Assembly (NCBI GenBank): GCA_954871525.1
Contig: OX940870.1
Location: forward strand, 8,649,501-8,713,500
Direction of reading: 5' to 3'
Length of the DNA stretch: 64,000 bases
Origin: Parietaria judaica
Lineage: Eukaryota; Streptophyta; Magnoliopsida; Rosales; Urticaceae
Shown here one piece after another: positions 34,023 to 45,253 of the stretch. The translations under genes and the position numbers were made by a program. The notes beneath the pieces were generated by a model, which ran no database searches, was not told where the DNA came from, and saw only the letters and a list, made by a program, of their open reading frames with translations. The stretch's first letter is position 1, and the number at the start of each line of letters is the position of its first letter.

Positions 34023-34065
34023 TTTCGTCCAAACTTATGTTTTGGGGCATAAAAACTGAAATTTA

Positions 34066-34100
<35 letters not shown>

Positions 34101-34243
34101 CACATAATATCAACTTAATCGGACGCCAAAGGCAAGCCAAATTGTATCGTGTCAGAGCCGGCAAGTGCGCTTAGTTATGGCTCTTGTGGTCCAGGAACAT
34201 TATTATTTCCTCGTGAAGTCTCCTCAATTTAGACTGAGTCGAA

Positions 34244-35881
34244 TGGGGAGGGTCGGAGGAAAAGCGTAAAATTCACTGGAAGAAGTGGGATTCTTTTGCA
34301 AAACCCAAAGACAAGGGAGGCCTTGGGTTCAAGAACCTCGGGGACTTTAATCGGGCTCTTATTGGAAAGCTGTCTTGGAGATTAATCCAACATCTGGAGA
34401 GCTTGGTGCCCCGCGTTCTCAAGGCGAAATACTTCCCGGATTCAACGGTGCTCGACTTCGAATGTAAGGCGGATTCCTCTTTTCTTTGTAAAAGTCTTTG
34501 TTGGGGGCGATATTTGGTGCGTCAAGGTGTTAGATGGCAAGTCGGAGAGGGAAACATTAGAGCTTTCAAACAACCGTGGCTTCATAGAGCGAGGAGTTTT
34601 GCCATTCTTACGGAAGAACCTGACGATGGGTATCCTTGGCGTGTTGCCAACCTCATCAACGAGGGGGCTTGGAATCGCGAGCTAGTATTGGATATGATGT
34701 CCCCTTATGATGCCCAAGCAGTTCTAAGAATCCTCCTTAATCCTAATGCTCATCGTGACCATTTGGTGTGGCATTTCGAAGAAGATGGTTCCTATTCGGT
34801 TCGGTCGGGATATCGCCTTGCTCGTTCAGCGAAAATAGGAGGACCGTCGGGGTCTTGTAGCATTGAACCACATTGGTGGAAGACTCTGTGGGGTCTCCAA
34901 ATCCCACCAAAGGTCAAACATCTAGTCTGGCGAGCAAGGTTCGACATTTTACCGACCTTCGGTGCTCTTATGGGGCGTGGGATGCCGTGTCCCCCCTTCT
35001 GCAAGTTTTGTGGAGCCTTACCGGAAGACGCCCTTCACACAGTTTGGAATTGTGAGAGAGCCCGAGCGATTTGGGGTTCCTCGTACTTACAGCGATGGGT
35101 GGAAAAGTCAGGACCGGTTCCTTTTCAAGAACTTTGTTTGAGGGCGCTCGAAGGCCTTTCGGTGGCGGACTTGGAGTTCTTTTGTGGTCTCATTTGGGCG
35201 GCTTGGTCCGACCGGAACTATCGACTCTTTGAGAACCCGATTTACAAGCCGGAGGCGTGGGTGGACAAAGTGGCTTGTTGGCTTTCTAGTTTCAAAATTA
35301 GTAATCGCGGCTTGGAGATTAGTTCGATGGAGCCTCTGACGAGTAACACCGATTGGAAGGCCCCGGAAGTTGGGGGGTTTAAAGCTTAATGTGGACGCGG
35401 CTTGGGAAAAGAGCTCGGGAAGAGCGGCAATTGGCGGAATCGTGAGGGATCATCGAGGCAAGCTCCTCGGGCATGTCTCTCGGCTCCTTTTAGATGTGGA
35501 CTCGGCGCTTTCGGCGGAGTGTCATGCTATTCTTCTGGGGCTTCAATTTATCCAGGACCGTGGTTGGAGAGTGACGGAGGTAGAATCCGATTGTCAAAAA
35601 GCGATCAATCTCCTGAAGGGGGAAAAGTTCAATAGTGTTCAAGGCCCGATTCTTGCGGGAATATGTAGCCTAGGTGCGGAAGTAGGGCCGGCTAATGGGT
35701 GTCGTTGGGCACCAAGATCTTGTAATAGGGCGGCTAATCGGATAGCTAGATCCCGTCTTTTGGAGTCTATTCCCGACATGTGGTCATGCGAATGCCCCGG
35801 GTGGCTTGTAAACGATATCATTGGGGATTTTACCCCGTTTCTTCTTAATATATATCGCTTATTCTATCAAAAAAAAAAAAA
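34244..35881 (+). mobile_element. 5'-truncated LINE (L1-type)
   Basis: 3' part of a plant L1-type retrotransposon ending in a poly(A) run (35869-35881). It is flanked by near-identical repeats TAGACTGAGTCGAA (34230-34243) and TAGACTGATCGAA (35882-35894), consistent with target-primed insertion. Only the C-terminal portion of ORF2 remains; the endonuclease and RT catalytic core are missing. Confidence 0.82.
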
Positions 35882-35900
35882 TAGACTGATCGAAGACTGA
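34244..35900 (+). pseudogene. LINE ORF2 C-terminus: zinc-binding and RNase H domains
   Basis: Opens as WGGSEEKRKIHWKKWDSF and KPKDKGGLGFKNLGDFNRAL, the thumb region of L1-type RTs. It continues through the zinc-binding RT-associated domain (CKFCGALPEDALHTVWNC) to a plant RNase H-like domain (LNVDAAWEKSSGRAAIGG, ECHAILLGLQ, ESDCQKAINLL). A frameshift in the G/T run near 35375 separates the two domains. There is no ATG at the start because the 5' end was lost on insertion. The frame runs through the poly(A) tract to 35900, so the true stop codon is missing. Confidence 0.85.
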
Positions 35901-37185
35901 GATTTAAATTTCCATGGTGTATTATTTAAGCTTATTTTCCACGTCAAGCTAATTTTAAGGTTTGGCATGCAATCAAACTCACTGAATTGCTGAAGGATCT
36001 GTTCTGTTTGATCAATATCTTTACTTTAAAATTGATCCTTTCAAAAGTGGAGTAATATATTCCTTCAAAAAGCTTAACGCTTCGTATCTTTTCTTTTTCT
36101 TATGTACATCTAAATTTATATTCTAAACATATACGATTCATTTTCGGATCTCAGGTGAAATATAATTCTTGATCAGTATTCGCTTGAACTTAATCACGAG
36201 CATTAAAACGATAGCGTTCCAACTTATAATAAATCGACAATGAAGAAATATCAACCCATGACCTTATAAACATCGTACGTTAAGTTAAGCCCATTAATCT
36301 TTTTCATGTGATTTTTTTTGTCAAAATCGCAATAAGCTAGGCTAAAATATATATAGATTAAAAATAAATCTCTCTCTCTCTATACCAGTAATAAACTCAA
36401 CTAAGCACACGTATAACGGTATACGATATGGCTCAATTATTATATCATCTTTCATAATCATTGATTCATTATACAAAAATGCGAAAGTTATTCATTCTTT
36501 AAGAAAATTTAGTTGTAAACGTTTCAATGAAACCTAATATTCGCTACAAAAATGCTACAAACTTCAAATCACACAATATTGATAAAATTTTATGATCACA
36601 GTATACAAAATGTTGCCACGCAATGATTATAATATTTTTTAATAAAGAAAGCCGACTCGTCATCAGATCAATTCAAAGCTTTTCTTAATGTAGAAAGAAC
36701 ATTTTGGCGTGGAGTACATATAAATATAATTATTAAACTATTATCTTTGTAACTTAGCAAATAATTATACTCTTAAAATAATATCATCGAATAATATCTT
36801 GATACTATATCAAATACGGAATCTAGCAAAGAACAAGTTGTAAGAAGATGTGGTGAAATGAATCTATAGAGGAAATATTATATATATATATATATAAATC
36901 TAGTTAATTGAGTAATTGCCATAAATTTCATCGTTCCACTTGTAGGTTTTTGTTTTGCAAAAAATAATATTTTTCAAGACGCAAGAGTTTAAAATTTCTT
37001 ATCTTTGTGCGCCTCACGCCATATAATATTGTAAAAATAATATATTTTAAGCAGAAGGATTTGGCTATTTTAGGGTCACACTCTCTCTCCATATATAGTA
37101 TATTTTTTCATTTTAATGTTGAATATATGTTTATGAATGAGTTTCTTCTCAAATTGATTTTTTTTTACTTATATTCTTGTGTCTA

Positions 37186-37223
<38 letters not shown>

Positions 37224-37347
37224 GGAACAAAAGGTGTTTTATATAATTCTATAAAATAAAGAAATCAATCAAAGATCTAAAAAGATAAGGCCATACACAG
37301 TTCAGTTCTCTCCACCATCCATATATATAGTCTGATTAACAAGATTT
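35901..37347. other. Intergenic DNA upstream of B2
   Basis: No gene. Blocks near 36050-36097, 36660-36720 and 36785-36845 match DNA upstream of B1 and partly of B3, showing that at least 1.5 kb of upstream DNA was part of the duplicated unit. A (TA)n tract lies at 37193-37220. Confidence 0.55.
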
Positions 37348-37359
37348 GGTCCACCGAAT
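37348..37359 (+). promoter_or_regulatory. Conserved box GGTCCACCGAAT upstream of B2
   Basis: Same 12-mer as before B1 and B3, here 320 bp before ATG. A second shared block, GCTAGGGTTCGCCA, lies near 37527 and is also found before B3 near 59512. Confidence 0.5.
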
Positions 37360-37575
37360 CTATATTTTTAAAGTCTAAAGCTAGGTAAAATAAATCCTAC
37401 GGTATACTACTCAATTATTGATTTATTAACTTCGTATTTCTTTCAATAACAATGTCTTTTCCTATCTCCTATCTCTCCATATCATCACCATAAGATAACT
37501 AATATATTTATTCTGTGCACAATTGCTAGGGTTCGCCACACAATTGATTAATACATGAACACACTTTCTGTGGCT

Positions 37576-37583
37576 ATATAAAC
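37576..37583 (+). promoter_or_regulatory. TATA box of EF-hand gene B2
   Basis: TATATAAA in GTGGCTATATAAACC, 92 bp before ATG 37668 and identical in context to the B1 TATA box. Confidence 0.75.
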
Positions 37584-37667
37584 CTTGCAAAATCATTATA
37601 CTTATCGTTCCTCAAGCTAGCTATACACACAAATACATATATATACATATATACACACACGCATAAC

Positions 37668-37982
37668 ATGTTTCCGAGTACACACGCTAAAAATTATGCC
37701 GGCAAGTTCATCAGTGGCACTAACAACATCCCGCACCAGGCGACGCCAAGCGACGTCGAATCTCAGTGGAAAGGTATGCTTAGGCGGTACGACGCCGACA
37801 CCGACGGCCGGCTGAATAAGAAAGAGTTGAAGGCGGCTTTCAAGAGCGCCGGCTCCTCTGCGGCCAGCTGGCGCGCCTTCCGGGCCCTCCGCCATGCGGA
37901 TAAGAATGGAGACGGCTTCATCACCGAGGCAGAGCTGAAGAGGGTTCTCGAATATGCCGCGAAAAAAGGCTATGTACTCTAG
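37668..37982 (+). CDS. Two-EF-hand calcium-binding protein, type B (B2)
   Basis: Intronless gene for a 104-residue small Ca2+-binding protein. EF-hand 1 loop is D42-E53 (DADTDGRLNKKE; Thr replaces the usual Gly at position 4 but the ligands are kept). EF-hand 2 loop is D78-E89 (DKNGDGFITEAE, canonical). The linker AASWRAFRALRHA matches the family, and the protein ends KKGYVL. It is closer to B3 than to B1 in sequence and promoter. No signal peptide or membrane segment is visible. ATG 37668 is the only reasonable start after the TATA box at 37576. Downstream sequence GGGCAACAGCTCTGACTGTAT is shared with the B1 3' flank. Function in calcium signalling is inferred from the domains only. Confidence 0.93.
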   Translation: MFPSTHAKNYAGKFISGTNNIPHQATPSDVESQWKGMLRRYDADTDGRLNKKELKAAFKSAGSSAASWRAFRALRHADKNGDGFITEAELKRVLEYAAKKGYVL

Positions 37983-38970
37983 ATTTTAGGTCCCTAGCAA
38001 GTCAAGACGCTTCTTTTTTTGGTTCGAGGTGAGAAAATAGCTAGGTCATGCAGAAAAATTACGTCCCTAATGTATGTAAATGTAATTATGCTATCTCTTA
38101 GGGCAACAGCTCTGACTGTATGTATAATATGAGTAACTCTGTTTGATGATCATGCATAACTGATTTTGTATTTTAATCTCATGTGTATCAGTATGTATAA
38201 TATATACATATAGGCTATGGCTCTTACCTTAAACAAGAAAAATTATTGGGAAAAAACAAAGTTTGTGTATATATATGTTATGTACAATTTAAGGTTTAAT
38301 ATTTCTTTTCACTAAAAAAATAAAATAATAAATATTTTTGGCATGTCTGCAGTCTGATAGGGGAGTGGACTTGAGTAGTTCTTATTATATATATATATAA
38401 AAAAAAAACCCTGAAAATCGGAGTTCCATGGAAATTTGATAAGTGATAAACCCGGTATTTGGTTGAGTTTTTCTTTCATGAATGACGTCATTGCGTCCCA
38501 CGTGGGTATATCTGATTTTTACCAAAAGAAAGTAAGTTTTGACCCAGTAATTTGGAATCAGAAGCGGTAAATTCAGTGTTCGATCTTTCTAGTCACCCCT
38601 AGCCGGTCAAATCCGGTTAATTAGTTATGTTAAGCCAAAAGTGGTTATGAGAATAAAGGGGTCAGAAAATGATTACTACGAATGTAAAGAAGAAAAAAGA
38701 ATCTTTTTTTTTTTATATAGATATTTATTCTTAATTTAGAATCAAGCTTTACTTTACTCAAACAGACCAGTAGAGCAGCCACACACACGTACAAGGGAAC
38801 ACCTCTATATATTTATTGCTAAGGAATATAGAATCCTAACATCAATGCAATAAATATTTACGAGAGAACCAAAACAGTTGAGGAAGAATAATCAAATTGT
38901 AACGATATTTAGGACAATGTTTGTCGGAAAAGTAAATGATCCTATTGAGTGGTTGTCGCTCAGATATTCT
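37983..38970. other. 3' flank of B2 and spacer
   Basis: 3' UTR-like DNA with short repeats, followed from about 38770 by spacer homologous to the DNA upstream of A1. No other gene seen. Confidence 0.55.
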
Positions 38971-39710
38971 TGGTCATGGGCAAAAAGGCAGAGCTATGTA
39001 GGGCACAGTGTACGTCCGGACACCACCTGAAAACGTGAAAAATACTAAAATATTAGTGTTTGAGAAAGAAAAAAAATATTATATGTCATTATAATATTTT
39101 ATGAGCCTAAACAAAGAGTCATAGAGCACTCAGCCCAACTGGCAAAATTGTTTTTCCCAAGAAAGAGGACTTGAGTTCAACTCTTGGGCTAGTCATAATT
39201 TTTGTTTATTTTTCTTTCTAAGTTTTAAGCTTTTTTTTGTTTATTTCTTTTCAGTTATTAAAATATATAGATGCATTTTTATACTCGTTTAGTATATTAT
39301 TAAAAATATTATATTTACTATTTATTATATAGATACATTATTATACATAAAAATATAGATAATTTTTTTTTTATATATAGGTTACAATGTTAGTTGTTAA
39401 TTGTATGCTTGATTTTTTTATAATTTTTTTTTTATAAGGCACCACTTGAATTGAAATCCTGGCTCCACCACTGGTCATGAGGTCTCAAGAACTTCCACAA
39501 AATTTAGACTAAATTTATATTGAGCGAGATATTTGTGGACCCTAAATATATATTGGCATATATCCTTTCATATAGGAAAAAGTAGTCTGGAATATAATGC
39601 CTAATAACAAATAATTGATGATTATATATCATTAAAATATAGAGAAGCAAATTGTAAGAAACATAATTCTAACGAAATATATATACGTATATGCGCGCGC
39701 GAGTCTATGA
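38770..39710. repeat. Segment homologous to 320-1050, split by a hAT element
   Basis: Paralog of the spacer upstream of A1. Its position after B2 predicts that another A gene once followed, but none is found before B3. The hAT element at 38979-39471 lies inside it. Confidence 0.6.
38979..39471. mobile_element. Non-autonomous hAT-like element
   Basis: A 493-bp insertion flanked by the exact 8-bp duplication TGGTCATG (38971-38978; 39472-39479). The right end is CCTGGCTCCACCAC, whose complement GTGGTGGAGCCAGG is a common plant hAT-like terminus; the left end GGCAGAGCTATG is a degraded match. The paralogous spacer upstream of A1 (around 801-815) lacks the insert, an independent sign that it is an insertion. 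It has no coding capacity. Confidence 0.75.
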
Positions 39711-40941
39711 TCAATTTAGTTTCATTAAGACGGCCTGATAAATTAATTTTGTAGATTGGCTTGGCAGACTTATTTGATGAAAATGATAATTGAAACCATA
39801 AACTGATTTTCCAAACGGAAATTGGGAAAAAATAAATACAATTTCATACGTTTCAGACAATATCATATAGTTTTAGGATGTTACAACTTATAGACGCTCC
39901 ATCCTAAAATTTCCACAAACCATCGTAAACTATCATTTTCTATAATTTTTATCTTTGAAACAATATCCAATTTATTATGGGTTATACGTTTTTCAAGATA
40001 TCCAGGGATCTTCTGGTTATAGTAATTCACTATAACGAATTTTGAATTTGATTTGTCATGCCTTTCCATTTGGATATTCCACTAAATGATGTTAAAAGTA
40101 CTTATCACTTGCTCAAATTGTGTTCATTTGTAATTTCAGATCCAGCAAATTAAACGTCATCAAATCAAGTTCAATTTCTAAATGACATAAAATGCGAATA
40201 CTCATGAGGAGCTTCTCGGTCACTCTGTGAATCACACTTCATGAAGAGCTTCTTGATCGTACTGAATATGTTCTGCCATCATTTTTGTACTGACCACTTT
40301 CTCTTCCTAAAGCCGGTACATCATCCCCATATTGCTTGACTAATCGCTACTACCGAAGAGACTTTCTCCTCTTCTAGCTCCATATTGTGAAGTATCATGA
40401 GGTTTCATCTTAAAAACAATTATTAAATAAGGGGAATCGGCCATGACCTTTTAAACCATTCTAAGTTCTCATATCTTTTCTGTATATGTAAGACTTAACA
40501 TGCCCCTCGAGACGGTGGTTTTTTGGCTAACTCATCTTGAGCCAAATTCTTTTTTTTTTTTTAAACTTGTACTCATTTTAGCTTAATGGTTGTTGAAACA
40601 TGAGAAGTATCATGACGTACCACTTTAAAACTAATTGAAAATGAGAAGAGTAACACACATGACCTTTTAAACCGTGTTAAGTTTCCATGACTCAAATGCT
40701 AATCTTAGATAAAGACGATGACTCAAATGTCCTTACATAATGTTTTACTTAATCAGCGTCATCTCTATTCCTCCTAAAACCTTTGGGTCACTCAAATCAT
40801 AAACCAAAACATAAAAAGCAATAAATATCAAAGGAGATAGGAACAAATCCCTTTAGCCATGCCGAACTTCTGTAGAAAGCTGTATTTTCAGAGTCTCAAA
40901 ATGGGTACAATATTCGAGAAGGTCGCATAGTTAGTTATGAT
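39711..40941. other. Intergenic DNA, possibly decayed coding remnants
   Basis: No continuous gene. The stretch 40190-40400 read on the - strand is GC-richer than its surroundings and gives short open pieces, but I recognise no family. TTTTA at 40942-40946 is the left target duplication of Copia-D. Confidence 0.4.
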
Positions 40942-40946
40942 TTTTA

Positions 40947-43688
40947 TGTTGGACATGTGTGTCCTTAAACAAGATATTTTATCCCTTTGTAAAAGATTAT
41001 GACAAGTCGTTGAATAAAGATGATGCTTATTATGATAATCTTATTATAGTTTCTGGTAGAGTAAAATAGAATGTTTGATTCCTTAGTTCATGAAGGATGC
41101 AATTATGATATTATTATCACAACAGAGTCAATGTGAGGAAGAATTAATAATCATAATAAATGAACTTAAAATGTCTGTGACCTGATCAACTGGGTGGGAG
41201 CCCATTAATCGTACAAGGTCATTAATGTGACTAAGTGATAATCCTATTCTGGATTTTGTGTGTGTCACACTCACTAGAAGTGCATTAAATATGAAGTGTC
41301 TTCATATTGGACTGGACCTGACTTAAACTCCGGAAGTTATCATATAAGACCGTCACTGATAACTTGGAGTTGAGTCACTAGTAGATGATCAAATGGATAT
41401 TCGATCTAAGTCCTGAGTGATCTTGAGTCCAAGCTGCTGACTTGATTGTTCTTTGATTTAACCATTAAAGAACACGAAATAATACAGCTGTTCCCAACAC
41501 TATTATTTTGGGAACATGAGAGTCAGCAGTAAGGGTAGCTTGGTCATAGACATGGGCATCACACAGCTCTCCTTAGAGTGATGATGATTCCCTTGATTGT
41601 CAGTGGTGAGAAGTGAGAGATACCCATGCGCAACTTATGAATCGAAACCATAAGTAGGTTACTCATGATATTGCTGACTGAGTCAAGGATGAAAATACAA
41701 TGAGGGGCATAACGGTAAAAACCGCCTGCTCATTTATGAATCATCAAGTGAAAGATCAATAACCCGAATTTAATTGTATCAATGGACACCCTGCTTTTAT
41801 AAAGGGAATAATATATACCGTATCACTAAAGAGTGCAGCCTCGGGTCTATAGTGGAATCACTTCGAGGTTTGACGAACAACTAGCAGTTCGTTGGAGCTT
41901 AAGTGATACGGGTCCATGGTCCCCAAGATAGCTCCGTAACGGATGATGCGTACGTGATTAAGATACATTCTGGATAATGTTTAATCATTTGGCTTGACTT
42001 ATAAAACTGAAAGGTCTGTGTCAGACATCAGATAGTTTTATCGAAGGCGTGGCAAAAGTATCATATTTTGGTACACGAAATTAACTGACAAAAAGAAAGT
42101 TAGAATTTATATTTTCTATCAGCACCATGTTGTTGGAAATTAAATTCTAAGCAGCTTTGCTTTTTGAACCAAGTCATTTCGACTTACGGTTAGTGATTTA
42201 TGGATTTTCTAAGTTTGTGATCGGTTCGATAAACTTTGAAATTAAATCACATGTCACGAATTTAAATGATGGTGTGGCACCATGACATTTTTATGTGTGA
42301 TATAGAGATCAGGATTTATTAATATAATTTAATTATTTGGATTTAATTATTAATATCTTATTAATAATTAATTAATAATTAATAGATTTATATTAATAAA
42401 TGAATATATATATATTTATATATATTAACATGTGTAAATTCGAATTAGGGTTTGTTATATAAAACCCTAGTTAAATTCGAATGGTTTGATTTGGTATTTC
42501 TATATTTGCGGCATAAGTACCAAATGTTTTTGGTATTTTGGCAAATCCCTAAAATCAATATTATCCATTGGATCGGTTATGATTTAGTATCAACCGTTGG
42601 ATTAGGATATTGATAAATTCGAAATTAATAACTTGGTGACCAAGATCTATTTTTCGAATTTGATTAATTAATTGTATCCGTTGGATCGGTCTAAGATTTA
42701 ATCTTTACCGTCGGATTGAGAATTGATTAATTATATATATATATATCTATATATATTCGAATTATGTTTAAGGATAAACTCAAAAAAAAATTTAATAAAT
42801 CTATTTATCCTAAACTTATTTGATCCATTAGATCGGTTTTAAGAATCATCTCAACCGTTGGATCTAGATAATAATAATTCGAATTTTATATATATATATA
42901 TTATAATTCGAATTTTATGATGATAAGAAGATAAGATTGGATTTTTGATTTATCTAAATCTTTCTTATTTAATTAAATCCCTAATTAATTATATCCATTG
43001 GATTTAGATGAGATTAAATCTGGACCATTGGATTAAAATAATTAATTATATTTAATTGATGAAATTCGAATTTAGGGAGGGAATATCTCCAATTCGGTTA
43101 CAGTCTTGAGCCTATAAATAGGAGGCTCATTCTACACATTTTTCACACCTTTCCCCATAGAAAAATTCGAACTCTCCCTCTTCCTAAGGGTCTGCGAATT
43201 TTCTCTCTGATCTCTTTCTTCTGGTTCGGCTTAGGAGACTATTTCTCCGGAAGCTTAAAAAGAGTCATCAGTTAAAGTTTTGCAACGGAGTCCTGCCGGC
43301 GAAGCCCACGCTTCGGTACGAGGATTCCAGGAGAATATCCCAGAAGATCACGGGAGATTCCCTCAGCACCGGCGGAGCCCTGCCCGATTCAGAGCGCGCA
43401 GCCGGATATCGTCAAACGAGGTACGGCCTTATGCATTGGGTTAATAAATGCAAACATTTACTGCTTTCTATTTATTTCCTATTATGACTAGTTTATTAAT
43501 AATGAGTTATGAATATTAAATTGCATAATATTTATCAGATCTTGGGATATGGTTATTATCCGATATTCGGACCGTTATACGGATAACAAGTTTTTCCGCT
43601 TTAAAATAATTTTTTAAATGTTACCCGGACGGTTCGGAGGTATAAATCGAGATAATTATACGGAATCCGAGACGTGATTTCCAACAAT
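40947..43688 (+). repeat. Copia-D 5' LTR
   Basis: 2742 bp, TGTTGGACATG...TTTCCAACA. The probable promoter is CCTATAAATAGG at 43111-43122. Upstream of it are several spaced copies of CCATTGGAT / ACCGTTGGAT. The transcribed 3' part contains CT-rich and GGAG-rich segments (43140-43420). Confidence 0.93.
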
Positions 43689-43690
43689 TG

Positions 43691-43703
43691 GTATCAGAGC
43701 CAT
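43691..43703 (+). other. Copia-D tRNA primer-binding site
   Basis: TGGTATCAGAGCC, complementary to the 3' end of plant initiator tRNA-Met, two bases after the 5' LTR. It primes minus-strand cDNA synthesis. Confidence 0.9.
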
Positions 43704-43856
43704 AGTTCAAGGATAAATAATTACGTAATTTAATTAATGGGTTTAAAGAACGAATTATTTGATAAATAAATTAATAATTAAAATTGAAATTTATTTCTAG
43801 ATATTTTAATATTAATTTAATTAATTCCCGACCCGAAAGAAAAACGGACCGGAAAA

Positions 43857-44170
43857 ATGGCCGGGCTGCTAGGCGCAGCCCAGCCCGTGGCAAGGGTTGA
43901 CCAGGGGCTGCCGCTGCAGCCCCAGGGTCAAAACCCTAGTCGCCACGGGCCAGGCCCGTAGCGAAGCCCATGCCAGGGCGAGGCCCAGGGCGAGACCCTT
44001 GCGGGTTGCCCTGGCGAGCAGCGCCTGGGCCTCGCGCTCTGGCCTGCGGCCCACGCTGCCTGGCAGCGGAATGGGCCTGCGGGCCCAGCGCGAGGTGGGC
44101 GCTGCCCTGGCCTCTTCGGCTGGTTGGGCGGGGCCTCTCCTAGTGACGTGGGCCCGGTCTTAGGCCTGGA
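43857..44170. other. GC-rich island in the Copia-D leader
   Basis: About 310 bp of strikingly GC-rich sequence, rich in GGGCC and GCCCAG words, inside an AT-rich leader. Open frames exist on both strands (for example 43897-44163) but share no family motif and look like by-products of composition. It could be captured sequence or a structured leader element. Confidence 0.6.
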
Positions 44171-44741
44171 GGGCCCACGTACATAATTTTTAATTATGGG
44201 TCGGAATTTATTCTGACCCGGATCCCTAGAAATAATTAATTATATTCATCATAGATATAATTCATTATAACCTATTTTCATAACCCTTAAACATAGTGTC
44301 TATGTTTGGATCATTATTAATATGTCATATTTAGGATAGATATAAATAATAAAGAGTAAATGTAAATGTGTTTATTATGAGTCGGAAAAATTTCAATCGT
44401 ACAATCTTGCCTAAGGAAGAGGGAATCAAAAGTGGGGCCGGTTCACCATCCACTTCTGGGTGACCGGTTAGGACCCCTCCCATCGACCTGGAGAGCGTAC
44501 GAATTGATCTATCACTACCGACAAAATAATAAACACAATAAAAGGGACTTATTTAATTACGTGTCGTAATAAATAAATCCAAAATATAAACCATTAATGT
44601 GTCATTAATAGTTTATATATTAAGTTTTTATAACTTAGTATAAGAAAGAAAAAAACGTTATCTCCTAAAAACAATGGCAAGTATAGAATACATCAAAGGT
44701 CTCCATTATTACTAATACAAGGTCTGCTGACCACACCGCCT

Positions 44742-45097
44742 CGAGTCACCCTAGTGTGTCCATTCCCTAAGGAAGGTGTGCTTGTGGAAGGTTTGACAAC
44801 GTGATAGTTCCAAAAGAATATGGGGACGGAGGAATCTTGGAAATGGACCGCGAGTCACCCTAGTGTGACCATTCCCTAAGGACGACGTTTCCAAGAGGAT
44901 CCCGATAACCAAAAATAATGGGTTAAGCTTGCACGGAAGTTGGTGCTTCCTGACCGTCTATGGTGATAGTTAATACTCATAGAGAACTTGGTGGTTCTTG
45001 TTATGAATATTAATTAAGTTTATGACTGAAACTTAGTTTAACCAAACTACACGGTTGATACCGCGAGTCACCCTAGAGTGACCATGCCACTAAGGAC
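44742..45097 (+). repeat. Three-copy leader repeat CGAGTCACCCTAGTGTG
   Basis: Copies at 44742-44773, 44851-44883 and 45063-45097 share CGAGTCACCCTAG(T/A)GTG(A/T)CCAT followed by CTAAGGA. Spacing is irregular (109 and 212 bp). It lies between the primer-binding site and the first ORF. Function unknown. Confidence 0.75.
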
Positions 45098-45253
45098 GGC
45101 AACGACGTGTACAGTCGGTTAAATTATCACGAAATAGTTAAAGGGTTTTATTTAACGTTTTACCCAGAACATGTTTGCATCATGTAACTATTTCAAATAA
45201 AATATTTCCTAAAACATTCTACCTATAATAAAGTTTAATAAGTTTCTATTTCA

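Noticed and set aside
34403..34405. Start codon for the LINE frame
   Set aside because: The codon is TTG and coding similarity continues upstream to 34244, so there is no true start here.
43869..44163. Overlapping frames on both strands of the GC-rich island
   Set aside because: No domain or motif; explained by lack of stop codons in GC-rich DNA.
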